A DNA stretch of 40,084 nt from a virus, in IMG/VR virus record IMGVR_UViG_3300032287_002121, positions 1 to 40,084 of that record; one strand, 5' to 3'. The notes beneath the pieces were generated by a model. That model did not search any database and was not told the DNA's origin. It saw only the letters and a list, made by a program, of their open reading frames with translations. Both the position numbers and the translations under genes were made by a program. Positions 38,813-40,084 of this stretch are shown here, in pieces. Each line of letters starts with the position of its first letter. Position 1 is the first letter of the stretch.

Positions 38813-39375
38813 AGTAATGTTTTATTACTTTTAACTCTTGGATAATCAAAATCTGTTTCGGTCATCCACACGTTCAACGCATATCTTATTCCCTTAGTTA
38901 CTGGTAAAACTCCGTGATATGTTTCAGAACCGTTGAATGAAATACTATCACCCAACTTTAAATCACATAAAGTTAAACCGTCCAACGTTTCGAAATGATG
39001 TGATGGATTTTCATCTTGAGTTAATACGAATTGACCCCCTTCAAAATTATCGGAAAGAACAATGACGGTTGTTAATTCACTTGATTTGTCTTTATGTAAA
39101 TTAAGGTATCTACCATTGTAATATGATGTTAAACTAATATTAAAATTTTTTAAATTAAAATCATCATAATTAAACCATAATTTAAATGTACCGGTTTTAT
39201 AGTTGTTTATTAATAAATCAATTATTTTTGTTTTAAAATTATCGTCATATATACGTCTACAATCCCAATTTTCGGTTGGTTTATAAGAAAATGGTTCACC
39301 ATATTTAAGACAAAATTTTATTATCTCTTTTGCCGAATCCTCATCACAAAAATTATTGTTTATTGTATAATTCAT
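38809..39375 (-). CDS. 2-oxoglutarate/Fe(II)-dependent dioxygenase
   Basis: A 188-residue protein with the prolyl-hydroxylase-type facial triad: H94-x-D96 (NLHKDKS) and H154 (YHGVLPV), plus Arg164 (GIRYALNVW) to hold 2-oxoglutarate. EGGQFVL between them is the usual strand. These enzymes hydroxylate proteins, sugars, bases or small molecules using oxygen. Similar phage P4H-like proteins sit beside tail or glycan genes. The ATGA junction with the SGNH gene upstream and the sulfotransferase gene downstream puts it in one translational unit. Its target is not known. Confidence 0.85.
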   Translation of the reverse strand: MNYTINNNFCDEDSAKEIIKFCLKYGEPFSYKPTENWDCRRIYDDNFKTKIIDLLINNYKTGTFKLWFNYDDFNLKNFNISLTSYYNGRYLNLHKDKSSELTTVIVLSDNFEGGQFVLTQDENPSHHFETLDGLTLCDLKLGDSISFNGSETYHGVLPVTKGIRYALNVWMTETDFDYPRVKSNKTLL

Positions 39376-40084
39376 AACAAATACGAATTTTTTGATTTAC
39401 TATGTTTTAATATATTACCCTCACTTATAAATTTATATAATTCATCAGCAATCAATTTATACCCGTTATTACTTGGGTGTTTACCTGCGGTTGTATCTAC
39501 CCATCGATTATTATCCTCCCAAACATCTTTTCTATTTGTATCAATTAATAAATTAGCCATAGTACTATTTCTATAACCCCAATACCTATTACCTTCAATT
39601 AAATGAGTTTTATCAACTAAAACATCAATATTTTTATTAATCATAGTGTCAAATGCGTCACAAAAAACATATCTAATTCCCAATTCCTTAAACATAAATT
39701 GTAAATGTAGTATGTAGTTTTGGTTAACTATATCATAGTACGTGTCGTTAAACAAATTACTAATGTAGTAATCTCTAAAATTCTTTTCCGCCCTATTATA
39801 GTTAACATTATCTCCACTAACACCGTCGAAAATGTATTTGAAAAGATGTTGCTTACTCTTATATCGTTGACCCCAAATGTGAAAACTATTTTCATTTGGG
39901 AAAAATGGTAACTGGTCTCTTAAGGATGAGGACCACATAATAACAACAAAATCATCTTGAGTGATGATTTCATTTTTTAATTGATAGCAAACTGTATTGA
40001 ATATTGAGTTGTTTGAAAAAGCACCAACTCCATTATTTTTAACTTCACATTCAAGTAATTCTGATAAGTGTTTTGGCCAACAAT
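39372..40084 (-). CDS. SGNH hydrolase-like protein 4 (cut by window edge)
   Basis: The open frame runs unbroken from its stop at 39372 to the window end, giving at least 237 residues. The start lies beyond the edge; the ATG at 39938 is internal because the frame upstream of it codes matching sequence: GVGAFSNNSIFNT (block II), then DDFVVIMWSSSLRDQ. The C-terminus has AGKHPSNNGYKLIADEL, the Asp-x-x-His block. The same blocks occur in protein 1 (NLGVGGYDNYS and IIGWSSVIRF), so the two are clear paralogues. The GDS nucleophile block should lie just outside the window. Confidence 0.72.
   Translation of the reverse strand, partial: CWPKHLSELLECEVKNNGVGAFSNNSIFNTVCYQLKNEIITQDDFVVIMWSSSLRDQLPFFPNENSFHIWGQRYKSKQHLFKYIFDGVSGDNVNYNRAEKNFRDYYISNLFNDTYYDIVNQNYILHLQFMFKELGIRYVFCDAFDTMINKNIDVLVDKTHLIEGNRYWGYRNSTMANLLIDTNRKDVWEDNNRWVDTTAGKHPSNNGYKLIADELYKFISEGNILKHSKSKNSYLL

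Noticed and set aside
1-40084. tRNA genes, rRNA genes, insertion sequences and integration genes
   Set aside because: No cloverleaf-like sequence, transposase, integrase or repressor was recognised by eye; a tRNA scan would be decisive for tRNA genes.

Overview
The window looks like part of a large, AT-rich (about one third G+C by eye), double-stranded DNA tailed phage that infects a member of the Bacteroidota, probably a Flavobacterium-like host. It carries a tail fibre with a C-terminal intramolecular chaperone (peptidase S74 type), two predicted cell-wall hydrolases and phage-type nucleotide and DNA-modification enzymes. Genes are tightly packed with ATGA, TAATG and short-overlap junctions, and many are small unknowns. 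The host inference rests on upstream elements matching the Bacteroidota promoter (TTG, about 19 bases, TAnnTTTG) at two genes, on the general lack of Shine-Dalgarno sequences, and on protein flavour. No integrase, repressor, tRNA, rRNA, CRISPR array or insertion sequence was seen. Capsid, terminase, portal and replication genes must lie outside the window.

Layout. (1) 1-20810, minus strand: accessory, metabolic and some structural or lysis genes. From the right-hand end they include unknown small membrane proteins, an SGNH-type esterase, thymidylate synthase, an NlpC/P60 peptidase, two PcfJ-like paralogues, a C5-cytosine DNA methyltransferase, a possible PD-(D/E)xK nuclease, an HExxH protein, an AdoMet-decarboxylase-like protein, a HAD phosphatase of RNA-repair type, a three-domain wall hydrolase, a DEDDh exonuclease, a sulfotransferase-like protein, a FdxA-like ferredoxin, RmlC, and an RNA-end-healing set (P-loop kinase, metallophosphoesterase, RNA ligase cut by the window edge). 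One 42-residue basic gene on the plus strand sits inside this block. (2) 20858-22578: a plus-strand DUF192 gene converging on two minus-strand genes, a DNA methyltransferase and an SGNH protein. (3) 22669-29562, plus strand: two small leading genes, then four clear glycosyltransferases and one shorter GT2-like protein, an NAD-dependent sugar epimerase and two small unknowns, closed by a strong terminator. (4) 29568-40084, minus strand: read in the direction of transcription this holds an SGNH protein cut by the right edge, a 2-oxoglutarate dioxygenase, a sulfotransferase, two glycosyltransferase-like proteins, a second SGNH protein, the 1249-residue tail fibre, three tandem paralogous candidate tip proteins, and two small proteins.

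How the genes may work together. Glycosyltransferases, epimerases (RmlC and the SDR enzyme), sulfotransferase-like proteins, SGNH esterases and a dioxygenase flank the tail-fibre genes on both sides. This suggests a sizeable investment in building or editing glycans on the virion or the host surface (inference). The kinase, phosphoesterase and ligase at the left edge resemble the three activities of bacterial Pnkp or of T4 Pnkp plus Rnl1, which repair tRNAs cut by host anticodon nucleases. Two DNA methyltransferases of different classes may protect the phage genome. Thymidylate synthase and an AdoMet-decarboxylase-like enzyme would support DNA synthesis and packaging.
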